Source of the DNA: Stenotrophomonas raiganjensis (SeqCode)
GTDB lineage: Bacteria > Pseudomonadota > Gammaproteobacteria > Xanthomonadales > Xanthomonadaceae
Assembly: GCF_030658505.1 (NCBI RefSeq)
Contig: NZ_JAUTXR010000169.1
Coordinates: 1-64,000, forward strand
Length of the DNA stretch: 64,000 nucleotides
Direction: 5' to 3'
Below the pieces are notes generated by a model. It saw nothing but the letters and a program-made list of their open reading frames with translations, made no database searches and was not told where the DNA came from. Both the position numbers and the translations under genes were made by a program. Shown here in pieces: positions 8,545 to 17,329 of this stretch (positions within the stretch are counted from its first letter, which is position 1; each line of letters starts with the position of its first letter).

Positions 8545-8590
8545 AGTCGTCATAGATTAGCGTACCGGCGATTCTATAACAGTCGTCATA
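8545..8590. promoter_or_regulatory. Candidate TetR operator between divergent genes
   Basis: The 69-bp gap holds an exact direct repeat AGTCGTCATA at 8545-8554 and 8581-8590. Between them is an imperfect palindrome (TAGATTAGCG...CGATTCTA, 8553-8576; 7 of 9 arm positions pair). This arrangement is typical of operators for locally acting TetR repressors. No experimental support is visible in the sequence. Confidence 0.45.
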
Positions 8591-8593
8591 ATC

Positions 8594-9139
8594 ATGAATC
8601 TCTGGTTCCGCCTGCTCCACCTGCTGCTGTGCAGCCTGTTCCGGCCCAAGCTGGAGGCGCCGTTCGGGGTCTCGCGGCTGCAGTTCCGGGTACTGCCCAA
8701 TGACCTGGACAGCAACCTGCACATGACCAACGGCCGCTACTGGAACATCTTCGACCTGGGCCGGCTGGACCTGATCCTGCGCATGGGCCTGGGCCGGGTG
8801 GCGCTGCGCGAGAAGTGGGCACCGATCGTCGGCGCCGGCACCATCCAGTTCCGCCGCGAACTCAAGCCATTCCAACGCTTCACCCTGGAAACGCGGCTGG
8901 TCGGCTGGGTCGGTTCGCGCGGCATCATGGAGCAACGCGTACTGATCGGCGCCGAACAGAAGATCGCCACGCGCGCGCTGCTGGTCACCGGCATCTACGA
9001 CCGCCGCGCGCGGCAGTTCCTCGGTATGCCGAAGATGATGGAAGCGATTGGCGTGGTCGCCCCGCCGTCGCCGCCGCTCAGTGCGGCCGCCGAGGCGCTC
9101 TTGGCTGCCGATGCCGCATTGAAGCAGGACGATGCCTGA
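8594..9139 (+). CDS. Acyl-CoA thioesterase-like hotdog protein
   Basis: The 181-residue protein has the hotdog-fold thioesterase signature of the 4HBT/THEM6-like group: LPNDLDSNLHMTNGRYWNIFDLGR with the conserved Asp, His and Asn, then VGAGTIQFRRELKPFQRFTLETRLVG. A hydrophobic N-terminus (LWFRLLHLLLCSLF) suggests membrane association. It probably hydrolyses long-chain acyl-CoA or a related thioester. It is divergent from the TetR gene, which likely controls it. It ends 6 bp before the convergent deiminase stop. Confidence 0.8.
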   Translation: MNLWFRLLHLLLCSLFRPKLEAPFGVSRLQFRVLPNDLDSNLHMTNGRYWNIFDLGRLDLILRMGLGRVALREKWAPIVGAGTIQFRRELKPFQRFTLETRLVGWVGSRGIMEQRVLIGAEQKIATRALLVTGIYDRRARQFLGMPKMMEAIGVVAPPSPPLSAAAEALLAADAALKQDDA

Positions 9140-9145
9140 GGCGCG

Positions 9146-10279
9146 TCAGCCCACCTTCGGCATGTTCTTGGTCACACAATGGATGCCGCCACCGCCACCG
9201 GCGATGGCATCGATATCCACCTGTTCGATCACGCGGCCGGGATACATGTCTTCCAGTAGTTCACGGCAGAATCCATCGGCTTCGTCGTCTCCGAACTGCG
9301 GCGCGACCACGGCGCCGTTGATCGGCAGGTAGTTGATGTAGCCCATCGCCAGATCGTCGTTGTCGCGGGTATGCACGTTGTCGCGTCCGTCCAGCGGCGG
9401 CGGCAGCGTATGCACCTGCAGGCGACGGCCATCGGCATCGGTGGCCCCGCGCAGGATCTGCAGGTGCTCGCGGGTCAGGTCGTAATCGTAGGACTGCGGA
9501 TCGTTGTCCAGATTGGCGATCACCACGCCCGGGCGTACGAAGCGCGCATAGAAATCCACGTGCGCGTCGGTGATGTCCTCGCCGGCGATACCGGGCAGCC
9601 AGATCACCTTTCGCACGCCGAGGTGGTGCTTCAGCTCGGCCTCGATATCCGTGCGCGACCAGTCGGGATTGCGGTTGCGGTTGACCCAGCAGCTCTCGGT
9701 GAGGATGGCGGTGCCATGACCGTCGACTTCGATGCCACCACCCTCGCCCACCAGATCGCTTTCCAGCAGCGTGGCACCGGTCACCTGCGCCAGCCACGGC
9801 GCCACCGCGCCATCGTTGCGTGCGCTCTGCTTGCCACCCCAGCCGTTGAAGTTGAAATCAACCAGGCCCAGCCCGCCCTTGCCATCGGTGACGAAACAAC
9901 CGCCGTAGTCGCGCACCCAGATGTCATCCAGCGGCACCTCGAGGAACTCGATGTTGTCGCGGCCGCAGCGATCCTGCGCCAGCTTCCGCTGCGCCGGGCG
10001 GCACAGCACGCTGACCGGCTGGTAGCGAGCGATGGTACGGGCCAGGCGGGCCACGGCGGTATTCACCGCATCGGCCTGCGCGCCCCACACCCGCGGTTGC
10101 GCAGCAAAGGCCAGGAACACGCGTTCCTGCGGCCCGTGCTCATCCGGCATGCGCCAAGTCCCCGCACCTGCCCCCGCCGCGGATACGCGCCCCGGCAGCC
10201 CAGCCAGGCCCAGAGCGGCCAGGCCACCAAGACCAGCGGCGCCAGCCAGTTGGGTGAGGAAGTGACGACGGCTGTTCAT
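9146..10279 (-). CDS. Tat-exported agmatine deiminase / peptidylarginine deiminase family protein
   Basis: The protein has about 377 residues and begins with a twin-arginine signal (MNSRRHFLTQLAGAAGLGG...VSAAG). The mature part is the porphyromonas-type peptidylarginine deiminase / agmatine deiminase fold, with WVRDYGG, EGGGIEVDG, the strand-helix AHVDFYARF and the C-terminal nucleophile region GGGGIHCVTKNMP (Cys368). Family enzymes hydrolyse guanidino groups, agmatine to N-carbamoylputrescine plus ammonia. Cytosolic AguA lacks a signal, so export here points to an extracytoplasmic substrate, or to an aguA relative. It is divergent from a LysR gene with a 105-bp gap. Confidence 0.85.
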   Translation of the reverse strand: MNSRRHFLTQLAGAAGLGGLAALGLAGLPGRVSAAGAGAGTWRMPDEHGPQERVFLAFAAQPRVWGAQADAVNTAVARLARTIARYQPVSVLCRPAQRKLAQDRCGRDNIEFLEVPLDDIWVRDYGGCFVTDGKGGLGLVDFNFNGWGGKQSARNDGAVAPWLAQVTGATLLESDLVGEGGGIEVDGHGTAILTESCWVNRNRNPDWSRTDIEAELKHHLGVRKVIWLPGIAGEDITDAHVDFYARFVRPGVVIANLDNDPQSYDYDLTREHLQILRGATDADGRRLQVHTLPPPLDGRDNVHTRDNDDLAMGYINYLPINGAVVAPQFGDDEADGFCRELLEDMYPGRVIEQVDIDAIAGGGGGIHCVTKNMPKVG

Positions 10280-10384
10280 GACGGGCTCCAGGGCCGGTGT
10301 GGAATGGGCACCATGCTGCGCTTGCCCAGACATAAGAACAAACGATAGATTCAGCCATCAATTGAACAGTTCTACTTATCGAAA

Positions 10385-11269
10385 ATGCTCAAGCACTGGC
10401 CACCGCTGAACGCCCTGCGGGGTTTCGAGGCCGCCGCACGGCTGGGCAGCTTCCACCGCGCGGCTGAGGAACTGCACCTGACCCAATCGGCCATCAGCCA
10501 GCAGATCCGGGGCCTGGAGGCCTCACTGCAACAGCCGCTGTTCTTCCGGCAGGGCCGCAGTGTCGCCCTTACCGACGCCGGCATCGACCTGCTGGAAACC
10601 ACCCAGTCACTGCTGCGGCAGCTGGCCAGCGGCATCCGCCGGCTCGATCAGTACCGCAAGCCGAATCAACTGATCGTCAACACCAGCCCCGCGTTCGCGC
10701 GCCATTGGCTGGTACCGCGCCTGGCCGGGTTCCATCGCCTGCATCCCGGTGCCGACCTGTGGCTGCTGACCAGCGAGGATGCACCGGACATGACCACGCA
10801 GACGCTGGACGTGGCGGTGCGTGACGACCTCAACTCACAGGCGCAGTGCCAGCATCGCGTGCTGCTGCAGGACCGCCTCTATCCGGCCTGCCATCCCGAC
10901 CTGCTGGCCACGCCCGTGCACGAACGCCTCACTCTGCATGGCGAGCGCGAAATGGACTGGAGCCAGTGGCAGGTGCAGGGCGGCGCCGACGTCGGCCAGC
11001 GCCGCGAGGGCATGAACTTCTCCGAGCCCGGGCAACTGCTGGATGCTGCCTGCCAAGGGCTGGGCATCGCACTGGTCAGCGAGCTGCTGGCCGCACGCGC
11101 CTGCGAACAAGGCCTGCTGCAAGCCCTGGATGAGGCACGCGTGCGCGGTCCGCGCTGGAGCTGGCTGATACACGAGGACAGCACAGCCGATCCGCTGGTG
11201 ATCAGCTTCTGTGACTGGCTGCTGGCGAGCCTGCCCGCTGACGCTACTTCTGCTGCAGCGCGCGCTTGA
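10385..11269 (+). CDS. LysR-family regulator (GcvA-like)
   Basis: This 294-residue protein has a typical N-terminal winged helix-turn-helix (LNALRGFEAAARLGSFHRAAEELHLTQSAISQQIRGLE, residues 8-45) and a substrate-binding domain. The N-terminal wording (PPLNALRGFEAAAR) is that of the GcvA group. Its start faces the deiminase gene start, so it probably regulates that gene. Its last 26 bases overlap the 3' end of the convergent SGNH hydrolase gene. Confidence 0.9.
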   Translation: MLKHWPPLNALRGFEAAARLGSFHRAAEELHLTQSAISQQIRGLEASLQQPLFFRQGRSVALTDAGIDLLETTQSLLRQLASGIRRLDQYRKPNQLIVNTSPAFARHWLVPRLAGFHRLHPGADLWLLTSEDAPDMTTQTLDVAVRDDLNSQAQCQHRVLLQDRLYPACHPDLLATPVHERLTLHGEREMDWSQWQVQGGADVGQRREGMNFSEPGQLLDAACQGLGIALVSELLAARACEQGLLQALDEARVRGPRWSWLIHEDSTADPLVISFCDWLLASLPADATSAAARA

Positions 11270-12026
11270 CCGCCGCCTCGGCCAGCGGCGCCATCACCGC
11301 ATAGCCCTTCGCCGTGGGATGCACGCCGTCGTCGGCCAGTTGCGGGTCGAGCCCGCCAGCCGCATTGGCCATCGGCGTGTAGTAGTCCAGATAGACCAGC
11401 TGCTTCGCCTCGGCATAGCGCTTCAACGCCGTATTCAATGCGCGCACCTTCGGCGCAGGCGTGATGCCCGGCATCCACGGGTACTCACTCACCGGCAGCA
11501 CCGACGCCAGCACTACTCCGATGCCGTGTACGCGTGCCAGGTCCACCATGGCGTGCAGGTTGTCTTCGATCATCGCCTGCGTGGACGGGCCGGTGTTGCC
11601 TGCAATGTCGTTGGTGCCGGCCAGGATCACCACCACCTGTGGCTTCAGTGCCAGTACGTCCTGCGGGAAACGCACCAGCATCTGCGCCGTGGTCTGGCCG
11701 CTGATGCCGCGGTTGAGCCAGCCCTTGCCGGGGAAAAACGCTTCGCTGCCTTCCCTGCCCCAGCCTTCGGTGATCGAGTCACCGAAAAGCACCACGCGTG
11801 GTTGCCCCGGTACGGCGGCAGGCAGTCGTGCGTTGGCGTCGCGGTAACGCTGCAGTTCCGGCCAATCGGCCAGGCGCTGCTGCATGAAGCGCACCTCATC
11901 CGGGCGCAGGCGATCGACAGGTTCCACCAACAACGGATTGATGGCGGGCGCATCGGCCGCCACCCCATGGGCGCTCAGCGCGATACCGAGGACAACCGCA
12001 GCCAGGCCACCGGACACGGAACGCAT
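11244..12026 (-). CDS. Secreted SGNH/GDSL-type hydrolase
   Basis: The 260-residue protein has a signal peptide (MRSVSGGLAAVVLGIALSAHGVAA) and the four SGNH blocks: GDSI with Ser84, Gly in GISGQTT, GTND with Asn, and DDGVHP with Asp233 and His236. It belongs to the platelet-activating-factor acetylhydrolase-like esterases, which deacetylate sugars or lipids. The likely site of action is the periplasm. The 3' end overlaps the LysR gene by 26 bp. A gap of 49 bp separates it from the DUF2268 gene upstream on the same strand. Confidence 0.9.
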   Translation of the reverse strand: MRSVSGGLAAVVLGIALSAHGVAADAPAINPLLVEPVDRLRPDEVRFMQQRLADWPELQRYRDANARLPAAVPGQPRVVLFGDSITEGWGREGSEAFFPGKGWLNRGISGQTTAQMLVRFPQDVLALKPQVVVILAGTNDIAGNTGPSTQAMIEDNLHAMVDLARVHGIGVVLASVLPVSEYPWMPGITPAPKVRALNTALKRYAEAKQLVYLDYYTPMANAAGGLDPQLADDGVHPTAKGYAVMAPLAEAAVKRALQQK

Positions 12027-12075
12027 CGGGTCTCTCCCTTGAATGTCCGGGCCAGTCTAGCGCGCGGCCCCGCGC

Positions 12076-13041
12076 TCAGCGTGCCGCCGACCGCGCCGCC
12101 ACACCGGTCACCTTGGCCGGCATCCACATACCCGGCGTCCAGCCGCTGGCGGCCAGGATCGTCTTCGGGTTGTCCTGCTGGATCAGCGCGCGCACCGCGT
12201 CACGCTTGTCCTTGGCCTGCAGGTAATAGGCCTTGGCGATGCGGTAGCCCACCCAGTAGCCCAGGTCGTAGGGTTCCTGCGAGCCCGGCTTGTAGTTGTA
12301 CAGCCACGGCGACAGATCGGTACTGTCCAGGTCCAGCGCGAACGCGCTTTCGATATGCACTTCCCGTCCTCGGGTCCACGCCGCATGGCGCCCATTGCCG
12401 ACGTTGCCGGAAACCAGTTCGGTGATGAACTCGGCGATGCCTTCGCCCAGCGACACGCGCAGCACTGTTGCCCGCGGATCTCCCGGCTCGAAGTCGGTCA
12501 GGCCGGTCTGCTGGACGTGCACGTACTCGTGCGCGATCACGTGCACGAAGCGATCCTGCACATTGGGATTGATGAAATCGGCCGCGCACAGCGCTTCCAG
12601 GCCGATGATCACCCCGCTCTTCGAGGTCAGGCCCACAGGACGGCCACGGCCCACCGCGATGGTCACCGGCGGGAACCGGGTCTGCGGGTAGATCGCCTGC
12701 AGATTGGCGAACACCTGCGTCAGGCGTTGTTTCACCGCGGGCAGTTCGGCCAGGCAGTCTCGTCCCTGTGCATACAGCTCGGGCTGGCTGGCGATGGACT
12801 CGGCCATGCGTTCGGGCGTGACCCGGCGCGCCTTGGCCAACTCCGCCAGGCCAGCCGACCCTTCGGCCAGGTATCCACGCAGCTGCGCAACGTTGGGTTT
12901 ACCGCCGGCGCTGTCATAAAGTGCATAGAAACGACTGACATCCTCGGTGAGGATCTGCGGCCCTGCCGGTACCGCCGCCGTGGCCACACCCACCGCCCCG
13001 GCACAGGCCAGGGCCAACAGGCCGCGCAGGATCGTGGACAT
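12076..13041 (-). CDS. DUF2268-type predicted zinc protease, secreted
   Basis: The protein has about 321 residues. The start MSTILRGLLALACAG was preferred over an ATG eight codons upstream because a GGACGGAG ribosome-binding site fits it and a signal peptide begins there. Zinc motif HEYVH has His171, Glu172 and His175, with a downstream Glu in GEGIAEF (200-204), the pattern of DUF2268 gluzincin-like proteins. The C-terminal part (YWVGYRIAKAYY..KDKRDAVRALI) matches the family. Substrate is unknown. It is divergent from the membrane protein at 13180. Confidence 0.8.
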   Translation of the reverse strand: MSTILRGLLALACAGAVGVATAAVPAGPQILTEDVSRFYALYDSAGGKPNVAQLRGYLAEGSAGLAELAKARRVTPERMAESIASQPELYAQGRDCLAELPAVKQRLTQVFANLQAIYPQTRFPPVTIAVGRGRPVGLTSKSGVIIGLEALCAADFINPNVQDRFVHVIAHEYVHVQQTGLTDFEPGDPRATVLRVSLGEGIAEFITELVSGNVGNGRHAAWTRGREVHIESAFALDLDSTDLSPWLYNYKPGSQEPYDLGYWVGYRIAKAYYLQAKDKRDAVRALIQQDNPKTILAASGWTPGMWMPAKVTGVAARSAAR

Positions 13042-13179
13042 CGCTCCGTCCTTGGTGGAGTGCATGCGAAGCGCGCAATCTATCACTCCGCCCGGTCCAC
13101 CGCAGCAGGCGGATGCGGGCGCCCCGGCGCTGTGCCAGACTCGCTTCGGCACCTGCCATGGAAGATGGAGCACCGCACG

Positions 13180-14163
13180 ATGATGATCGTTCCCGCCTAC
13201 TGGGCCGAAGCCCGCCTGCAGGCCCGTTTCCGTGGCAGGCCGGTGGTCGTGCGCCGCTTCGGCTGGTCTGACGAGGGCCCTGCCGAGGCCCAGGCGCACG
13301 CCGACCGCCGTGCCAACGAAGCACTCAATGCCATCCTTGCCGGCCAGGTGCTGCCGCGACGCGAAGTGCGCAGCAACTACGGTGTGGAAGGTGTACCGAT
13401 CCGCGAGCAGATCGTGCAGCGCGACGGCGATGTCATCATCACCCGCAACAGCTACGGTGCGCTGTGCCTGAACACACCGGACGTGCTGTTCGCCGACATC
13501 GACCATGCGCAGCCACCGGCAGGCTGCGTGATGCCTGCAATCATCGCGGCAGTGCTGCTGTTCGCCGGCGCCATCATCGGCACCCTGCTCTGGCACTGGC
13601 TGGTCGGGCTGGTCCTGGGTGTGGCAGCCGTGGTGCTGGTCAACACCGCGATGCTGATGCAACGCAAGCGGCGTCTGGCTGCGGCCGGCGGCGCCGAAGG
13701 CGTGGCCCTGCAGCGGGTCGCGGCCTTCAGCGAACAGCATCCGGAGTGGCACCTGCGCACCTACCGCACGCCGGCTGGCCTGCGCGTGCTCGCCATGCAT
13801 GCCACGTTCTCGCCCGAGGACGAGCAGCTGCGGGCGTTCTTCAAGGCACTGGGCACCGACCCCCTGTACGCACGCATGTGCCGGCTGCAGCACTGCTTCC
13901 GTGCGCGGCTGACACCGAAACCGTGGCGCGTCGGCCTGAAATACCGCATCCGCCCGCCGGTGGCGGCATGGTCAGCCGAACAGGCCAACAACCCGGATCG
14001 CCTGGCCTGGATTGCCGAATACGAAAAGAAGAGTGCTGGCTTTGCCGCCTGCGCCTATCTGCGCAGTTTCGGTGACACCACGCGCATCCATGCCAAGGCC
14101 GGGCACGTGTGCGAGCTCCATGATCGGCTGGCGCACGCGCAGGACCGCCTACCGCTGGCGTGA
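13180..14163 (+). CDS. Uncharacterised protein with two central membrane helices
   Basis: The protein has about 327 residues from the ATG preceded by GGAG at 13167-13170; in-frame ATGs also occur at 13165 and 13183. Residues 1-105 look soluble and charged. A hydrophobic hairpin follows (VMPAIIAAVLLFAGAIIGTL and VGLVLGVAAVVLVNTAML). A cytoplasmic-type C-terminal domain with four or more Cys (MCRLQHCFRARL, AACAYLRS, HVCELHD) follows. No known domain was recognised. The gene ends 13 bp before a convergent small secreted protein. Confidence 0.75.
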   Translation: MMIVPAYWAEARLQARFRGRPVVVRRFGWSDEGPAEAQAHADRRANEALNAILAGQVLPRREVRSNYGVEGVPIREQIVQRDGDVIITRNSYGALCLNTPDVLFADIDHAQPPAGCVMPAIIAAVLLFAGAIIGTLLWHWLVGLVLGVAAVVLVNTAMLMQRKRRLAAAGGAEGVALQRVAAFSEQHPEWHLRTYRTPAGLRVLAMHATFSPEDEQLRAFFKALGTDPLYARMCRLQHCFRARLTPKPWRVGLKYRIRPPVAAWSAEQANNPDRLAWIAEYEKKSAGFAACAYLRSFGDTTRIHAKAGHVCELHDRLAHAQDRLPLA

Positions 14164-14176
14164 ACGCAGCAGGCGC

Positions 14177-14497
14177 TCAGTCAGCGCCCTGCACGAACGG
14201 CTGCCCTGCCAGGGTAGTGCCCAGCCGCACCGCGATCTGTTGACCGTCCTTTTCAAAGGTCGTCGCACACTGCTTTCCGTCCTTCTGGCATCCGACTTCC
14301 GGAAAGCCGTCCAGCGATTCCGGCGCGCCCTGTGCAGGTTCAGCCCGCCAGCCTGCGGCATCCAGCAGGCGCTTGGCCTTGGCGTAGGGCATGCCGGCGA
14401 TGATCCCCAGCTGCACCAGCTCGGTGGGCAGTGGCTGCGCACCTGCAGTTGAGACCAGGAACAACGACAACGTTGCAGCAAGAAGAATGGCTTTCAT
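14177..14497 (-). CDS. Small secreted protein
   Basis: This 106-residue protein has a classic signal peptide (MKAILLAATLSLFLVSTAGAQ). A ~85-residue mature part begins with PLPTELVQLGIIAGMPYAKAKRLLDAAGW. The two cysteines CQKDGKQC may form a disulfide. The GMPYAKAKRLLDAAGW segment resembles repeats in other small periplasmic xanthomonad proteins, but no function can be assigned. Confidence 0.75.
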   Translation of the reverse strand: MKAILLAATLSLFLVSTAGAQPLPTELVQLGIIAGMPYAKAKRLLDAAGWRAEPAQGAPESLDGFPEVGCQKDGKQCATTFEKDGQQIAVRLGTTLAGQPFVQGAD

Positions 14498-14631
14498 TGC
14501 ACCGACCCGGGACGGACTTACAGGTTCAGCCTAGACCATTTGCATGGCCTGCGAATGTGCCGGTAACACGTCGTTACCGAGTCTCCACAGTTGATTGCAG
14601 AGCACTTGCAGCTGTTTGCAGGCGAACGGGC

Positions 14632-14655
14632 AGCCGAGCGTGGGCTCGGCGCTAC
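14632..14655. repeat. SMAG REP single unit
   Basis: The palindrome AGCCGAGCGTGGGCTCGGC is followed by GCTAC, giving a GTAG head on the minus strand. It sits between the small secreted protein and the peptidase, 3' of the latter. Confidence 0.75.
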
Positions 14656-14665
14656 AGCAGGATGC

Positions 14666-14693
14666 AGGAAGGCCACCCGGAGGTGGCCTTCCT
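14666..14693. terminator. Strong hairpin 3' of the S9 peptidase
   Basis: AGGAAGGCCACC (14666-14677) pairs with GGTGGCCTTCCT (14682-14693), a 12-bp perfect stem with a 4-base loop, 7 bases past the peptidase stop codon. It is a good terminator candidate, although no long U-tract follows. Confidence 0.6.
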
Positions 14694-14699
14694 GTTCCC

Positions 14700-17162
14700 T
14701 TACTTTGCGTTCTTCACGTAGGTGTCGAACCAGTTAAGCATCTCCGACACCAGCTGCTCGTTGGACTCCAGCGCGGTGTACCAGTGCGGTTCGTTCGGCA
14801 GCATCACCAGGCGGGTAGTGCCGCCGTTGCCACGAATGGCCTGGTACAGCTTGCGTGACTGGAATGGCTCGGTGCCCGGGTTGGCGTCGTCCTCACCATG
14901 GACCAGCAGCAGCGGCAGCTTGATCTTGTCGGCGTAGAAGAACGGCGAGGCCTTCAGGTACACGTCCTGTGCCTGCCACACCGAGCGACGCTCGTTCTGG
15001 AAGCCGAACGGGGTGAAGGTCTTGTTGTACGAACCGCTGGTCGCCACGCCGGCCTTGAACAGGTTGGTGTGCGCGATCAGGTTGGCGGTCATCAGGCCGC
15101 CGTGGCTGTGGCCGGTCACGCCGATGCGGTTGCGGTCGACCACGCCCATGTCCACGGCCTTGTCCACCGCCGCCTTGGCGTCGGCTTCCAGCTGCTCCAG
15201 GTAGGTGTCATAGGCATTCTTCGGGTCGCCCACGATGGGGAACGAGGCGTTGTCGATGATCGCGTAACCGGCCAGCAGCATCAGGCGGTACGGCTGCAGG
15301 CGGGTGAACGTCTGCTGCGAACCGGACACCTGCCCTGCCTGCGCGGCGTTGGCGAAGTCGGCCGGGTAGGCGTACAGGATCGCCGGCACGCGCTGGCCTT
15401 CCTTGTAGCCCGGCGGCGTGTACAGCGTGAACGACAGGTCCACGCCGTCGGCGCGCTTGTAGGTCACCAGCTGTTTCTTGATCTGGCGCACTTCCGGGGT
15501 CGGATCGACCAGCTTGGTCAGCGCGGTCGTGGTCGACGCGAACTGCGCCTCGCCCGCCTTCGCGTCTGCCACCGGCTCACCCTGCTGGCGGATGAAGGCG
15601 TTCGGCGGATCGATCACCGACTGGTGCCAGGTCAGGTAACGGCCCGGCGTGTTGCTGAAGCCAAGGAACTGTTCGTAGGCATCGGCGCTGCTGCGGAACA
15701 GGCGCTCGCTCTTCAACGTGCCCAGGTCGAGGCGGTCGAGGAACGGACGGTCACCCTGCGGCGAGGCACCACGGCCGCTGAGGAACACGTGGTTGCCGTC
15801 CTGGCGCACCACCTGCGCGCCATTCGGCAGGCGGGTGAAGACCAGGTTGCCGGGGTTGCCGTACAGCTCATCGCTGGACATGTCCCACAGCAGCCGGCCT
15901 TCCTTCTTCGGCTGGTCCACATCGACGATGCGGGTCTGCATCCAGTGGCGGTTCTCGTCGTTCTCGTACTGGAACGCCACGGCCGCATCGGCGGTCCACG
16001 CGAAGCCTTCGAAGCGCTGCGCGGTGCGGGTGATTTCGACCGGCTTGCCGTTGAACGGGGCCTTCAGCATCAGCACGCGATCGCGATGTGGCACGTTGAC
16101 CTTCCAGTCGCCCTTGTCCAGCGCTTCGGCATAGACCAGGGTGGCCGGATCGGTGGCGCGCCAGTCGAAGCCGCGCGGGCCTTCCGGCACACCATGCACC
16201 GGCACACGGTCGGCCAGCGGCAGGCTGGCGATCGGCGTGGACGTGCCGCTGGTGATGTCCAGCACAGCCACGTCATTGGCGAAGCGCTGGTAGGTCACCG
16301 CATGCGAGTACGGTGCCTTGATCGACTCGGTCAGCACATGCACGCCATCGGGCGCGGCGCTGACGTCGTTGAACAGCGCCGGCTGCCCCACCGGACGCAC
16401 GCTGCCGGCGGCGGTGTCGACCACGGCCAGCTGCGAGGCACCGTAGTAGGCGAACAGCTTCTCGTCATGCACGCTGGTCAGCGTATCGCGGGCCTCGTAG
16501 GTGCTGCTTTCGCCGCTGCTGCCCAGAGACTCCTGCGCATCCGGGCCGGTCGGCACACCGCCATTGGACGGCGCCGGGCCCTGGTTGGCCGGCACCAGCT
16601 TCACCAGCAGGTTCTGGCTGCCACCCAGCCACTGCACGGTGTTGCCAAAGATCGGGTTCAGCTGCACGTTCGGGATCTGCTTCACCTGCCCGGTGGCCGC
16701 ATCACCCACCCACAGCTGCACGCTGGTATCGACCGCGTTCTGGAACGCGAAATGGCTGCCATCGGCCGACCACAGCGCGCCGGTGGCGCAGCCTTGCGGC
16801 AGGTTGACCTTGGTCTCCTTGCCGCTGCCGATATCGACCAGGGTGAAGTCGGCCACGCAGGCCGGAATGCCGTAGCCACCCGGGGTGTCATGGCGGCTGC
16901 GGTTCTTCGGCTCCAGGCGCACGCCGGCCAGCTTCAGGTAGGGCTGGGCAACACGGCTGATCGACGGATAGGTCTGCGCGGTGGTCAGCAGCAGGCGCTG
17001 GCCGCCCGGGGCCACGTTCGGCGTCGGCGGCGGCGGTGCCTTCAGCACCTTGAGCAGGTGTTCCGGCGGTTTCGCGTAGTCGGCAAGCGCCGGGCCTGCG
17101 GCCAGCAGGCCGACGGTGGCAACGGCAACGGCCGCCGCCAGAGAGGTTCGACGGATGAGCAT
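14700..17162 (-). CDS. Exported S9-family prolyl oligopeptidase-like peptidase
   Basis: The protein has about 820 residues from the ATG of MLIRRTSLAAAV, chosen for its signal peptide and AGGGGATAAG upstream. An N-terminal beta-propeller is followed by an alpha/beta-hydrolase domain from about residue 590. The catalytic triad is visible: Ser686 in GHSHGG, Asp759 in HGEDDANPG, and His793 in NEPHWY. It resembles dipeptidyl-aminopeptidase/acylaminoacyl-type S9 enzymes that cleave short peptides in the periplasm. A proline-rich start of the mature chain (KAPPPPTPN) is seen. No operon partner is evident. Confidence 0.9.
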   Translation of the reverse strand: MLIRRTSLAAAVAVATVGLLAAGPALADYAKPPEHLLKVLKAPPPPTPNVAPGGQRLLLTTAQTYPSISRVAQPYLKLAGVRLEPKNRSRHDTPGGYGIPACVADFTLVDIGSGKETKVNLPQGCATGALWSADGSHFAFQNAVDTSVQLWVGDAATGQVKQIPNVQLNPIFGNTVQWLGGSQNLLVKLVPANQGPAPSNGGVPTGPDAQESLGSSGESSTYEARDTLTSVHDEKLFAYYGASQLAVVDTAAGSVRPVGQPALFNDVSAAPDGVHVLTESIKAPYSHAVTYQRFANDVAVLDITSGTSTPIASLPLADRVPVHGVPEGPRGFDWRATDPATLVYAEALDKGDWKVNVPHRDRVLMLKAPFNGKPVEITRTAQRFEGFAWTADAAVAFQYENDENRHWMQTRIVDVDQPKKEGRLLWDMSSDELYGNPGNLVFTRLPNGAQVVRQDGNHVFLSGRGASPQGDRPFLDRLDLGTLKSERLFRSSADAYEQFLGFSNTPGRYLTWHQSVIDPPNAFIRQQGEPVADAKAGEAQFASTTTALTKLVDPTPEVRQIKKQLVTYKRADGVDLSFTLYTPPGYKEGQRVPAILYAYPADFANAAQAGQVSGSQQTFTRLQPYRLMLLAGYAIIDNASFPIVGDPKNAYDTYLEQLEADAKAAVDKAVDMGVVDRNRIGVTGHSHGGLMTANLIAHTNLFKAGVATSGSYNKTFTPFGFQNERRSVWQAQDVYLKASPFFYADKIKLPLLLVHGEDDANPGTEPFQSRKLYQAIRGNGGTTRLVMLPNEPHWYTALESNEQLVSEMLNWFDTYVKNAK

Positions 17163-17307
17163 CCTTATCCCCTGGGGTGTGAATGGGCGCCCGAGGACGG
17201 GCAAGGGCCCGAATCTAGCACCGCAGGGGTTGTCGTGAATGGGCCGGAAGAACTAGTACCCGAATGGAGCACAGTGCAGCACTGGCAGCGGCCGACGGCC
17301 GGCACCT

Positions 17308-17329
17308 GCCAGGCATGGCCTGGCGCTAC
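17308..17329. repeat. REP palindrome overlapping a stop codon
   Basis: The palindrome GCCAGGCATGGCCTGGC is followed by GCTAC; read on the minus strand it is GTAGCGCCAGG..CCTGGC. The TAG of the GTAG head (17328-17326) is the stop codon of the minus-strand gene that ends here. This is a second stem family distinct from the GAGCCGAG type. Confidence 0.75.

Noticed and set aside
12355..13179. Long N-terminal extension of the plus-strand gene at 13180
   Set aside because: It is antisense to the DUF2268 gene, while a good ribosome-binding site sits just before 13180.
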